DNA from: CAZKTF01 sp964555565
GTDB taxonomy: Bacteria > Planctomycetota > JAJSAM01 > JAKLKS01
Assembly: GCA_964555565.1 (NCBI GenBank)
Contig: CAZKTF010000060.1
Span: forward strand, 1-16,136
Length of the DNA stretch: 16,136 nucleotides
Direction: 5' to 3'
Below, piece by piece: positions 15,013-16,136 of this stretch. The stretch's first letter is position 1; every line of letters begins with the position of its first letter. Made by a program: the position numbers and the translations under genes. The notes under the pieces were generated by a model. The model was not told the DNA's origin. It searched no databases and worked only from the letters and a program-made list of their open reading frames with translations.

Positions 15013-16136
15013 TCACTCCGGCAGCCCCCACAGCACCCACGCGGCCCAGTAGCGGGGGTGCTTCCACTTCTCCTGCGAGCGGACGAAGGCCTGCGCCTCC
15101 TTCAATGCCGCGGCGGCCCCGACGCCCTTCGAGCCGTCCTTGGGGTTCCAGAGCCCGTAGAACTTCACCATCAGCGCCTTCGTCGCCTCGTCGTCCACCT
15201 TCCAGAGGCTGACGAGGACCCGCGGCGCCCCCGCGAACATGAACGCCCTCGTGAGTCCCAGGATCCCCTCGCCCCGGACGACCTTCCCCTTCCCCGTCTC
15301 GCAGGCCGAGAGCACCACCAGGTCCGCGGGCACCTTCATCCGGAAGACGTCCAGGACCGACAGGAACCCGTCGTCCTCCCCCGAGGGCGCCATCGCGAGC
15401 GAAGAGAACATCGGCCTCTCCGCGTCCAGCACCCCGTGGCAGGCCAGGTGCACCGCCCGCCAGCGGGGCTTCTTCGCGAGCGCGTTCCGGAAACCCGCCT
15501 CCGTGGCCTCCTTCCCGAGGAGCACGGTCGTCCCGACCGCCTTCGCCTCCTCCCGCGTCGCGGGCAACGGAACCAGCCGGCCCCCCCGCAGGGAGGCGAC
15601 CAGCGTCGGCTCCGGCTTCTCCCCGTACGCCGGGTCCCCCAGCGCCAGCACGCCCTCGCCGCGCTTCGCGGCGTCATCGAGCAGTACGCCGTACGTCGTG
15701 CCCGAAGGCATGTAGACGATCTCCTTCTCCGGCGCGACCAGCGCGAAGGGCACGTAGGACAGCGCGCCGTCCGGCGACACGAGCAGCCTCGTCGTCTTCG
15801 GGTCGAGCGCGACCGGGTCGAACACCAACTTGCGCAGCGCCGCGACCGCGGCCGCGGGATCGACCACGCCGTCGTCGGCCTTCAGCGCGGCGCACGCCGT
15901 CTCGACGTCGGCCGTCTTGCCGAGCCTGACGATCCGCGCTTCCTTCGCCGTCACGACGAGCGCGATCGAACCGCCGAGGGCTTCACCCATCAGCCGGTAC
16001 AGGACGAGTGCCTCGCCCCCGCGGAGCCGCCCGCGGATCGCGTCGAACGAGTCCGCCCTGGGGTACGCGACGTTCGCGATCGCCTTCGCCTCGCGCTGGA
16101 TCCGCTCGACCGCGTCGAGCATGCCCTTCTGCGCCG
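15013..16136 (-). CDS. TPR-CHAT caspase-like protease, second copy, N-terminus outside window
   Basis: Paralogue of the downstream gene; 374 codons are visible, ending in the same HPRYWAAWVLWGLPE. The frame continues past the window edge (AQKGMLDAVERIQREAKAI aligns with the middle of the complete copy), so the apparent Met at 16122 is internal and not a start. The CHAT dyad is intact: His in HLACHG (15436-15438) and Cys in LSACETGKG (15301-15303). Compared with its partner it has a short insertion near the end (NPKDGSKGVGAAAALKEA) and lacks four residues in the region GEALGGSIALVV. The central 216 bp are identical between the copies while flanks differ, consistent with gene conversion. It lies 11 nt upstream of the second CHAT gene and is probably translated from the same mRNA. 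A TPR region and signal peptide are expected upstream but are not visible. Confidence 0.93.
   Translation of the reverse strand, partial: AQKGMLDAVERIQREAKAIANVAYPRADSFDAIRGRLRGGEALVLYRLMGEALGGSIALVVTAKEARIVRLGKTADVETACAALKADDGVVDPAAAVAALRKLVFDPVALDPKTTRLLVSPDGALSYVPFALVAPEKEIVYMPSGTTYGVLLDDAAKRGEGVLALGDPAYGEKPEPTLVASLRGGRLVPLPATREEAKAVGTTVLLGKEATEAGFRNALAKKPRWRAVHLACHGVLDAERPMFSSLAMAPSGEDDGFLSVLDVFRMKVPADLVVLSACETGKGKVVRGEGILGLTRAFMFAGAPRVLVSLWKVDDEATKALMVKFYGLWNPKDGSKGVGAAAALKEAQAFVRSQEKWKHPRYWAAWVLWGLPE
15254..15469. repeat. 216-bp tract identical to 11922-12137 (upstream CHAT copy)
   Basis: This is the second member of the identical pair and contains the catalytic His and Cys codons of the upstream CHAT gene. 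The first mismatches outside it are at 15252-15253 and at 15470. Confidence 0.9.

Noticed and set aside
15002..15067. Upstream start extending the complete CHAT protein by 22 residues
   Set aside because: It would overlap the stop of the upstream gene and put non-signal sequence before an obvious signal peptide; the ATG at 15001 has a good Shine-Dalgarno.
16120..16122. Start codon of the second CHAT gene at 16122
   Set aside because: The frame is open to the window edge and the preceding residues (AQKG) align with the interior of the complete paralogue.

Overview
The window is 16.1 kb of very GC-rich bacterial DNA. Codon third positions are almost always G or C, so long open frames appear on the opposite strand of most genes; these are treated as shadows. 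A lipobox-like motif, a signal peptidase I signal peptide, lipid-linked sugar genes and large TPR-CHAT proteins suggest an uncultured bacterium with an envelope such as Planctomycetota, Acidobacteriota or a related GC-rich lineage. The exact phylum cannot be fixed from the sequence.

Layout. (1) 1-2204, minus strand: a TCA pair, isocitrate dehydrogenase followed by citrate synthase, the latter cut by the window edge. (2) 2347-4188, plus strand: one continuous frame joining a small protein-kinase-like domain, a lipoprotein-like hydrophobic segment and a transglutaminase-like domain that lacks its catalytic Cys and His. (3) 4406-8858, minus strand: a lipid-linked sugar cluster, read in the order flippase-like membrane protein, GT2 glycosyltransferase, repeat-filled gap, sugar epimerase, DegT aminotransferase, and a MOSC gene wrecked by an internal deletion. 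A GT-C (ArnT/PMT type) glycosyltransferase diverges from it at 8908-10548. Together these could make an NDP-amino sugar, load it on a polyprenyl phosphate, flip it and transfer it outside the membrane. (4) 10445-11551, minus strand: an RluA-family pseudouridine synthase with an in-frame palindromic insertion. (5) 11696-16136, minus strand: two tandem, closely related TPR-CHAT caspase-like protease genes. One is complete with a signal peptide; the other runs off the window.

The most notable signals are in the last third. The complete TPR-CHAT protein carries about ten TPR units in an exact 120-bp register. Their scaffold is nearly invariant, while the residues at the canonical TPR ligand-contact positions (2, 9, 12, 13) change from unit to unit. 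The two CHAT genes share a 216-bp stretch that is identical and covers both catalytic residues, while the flanks are diverged, which looks like gene conversion. The gap at 6839-7080 holds a REP/BIME-type element with GTAG tetranucleotides and compensatory stem changes, plus a second palindromic element that supplies the stop codon of the neighbouring glycosyltransferase. A degenerate relative of the REP lies inside the linker of the kinase fusion.
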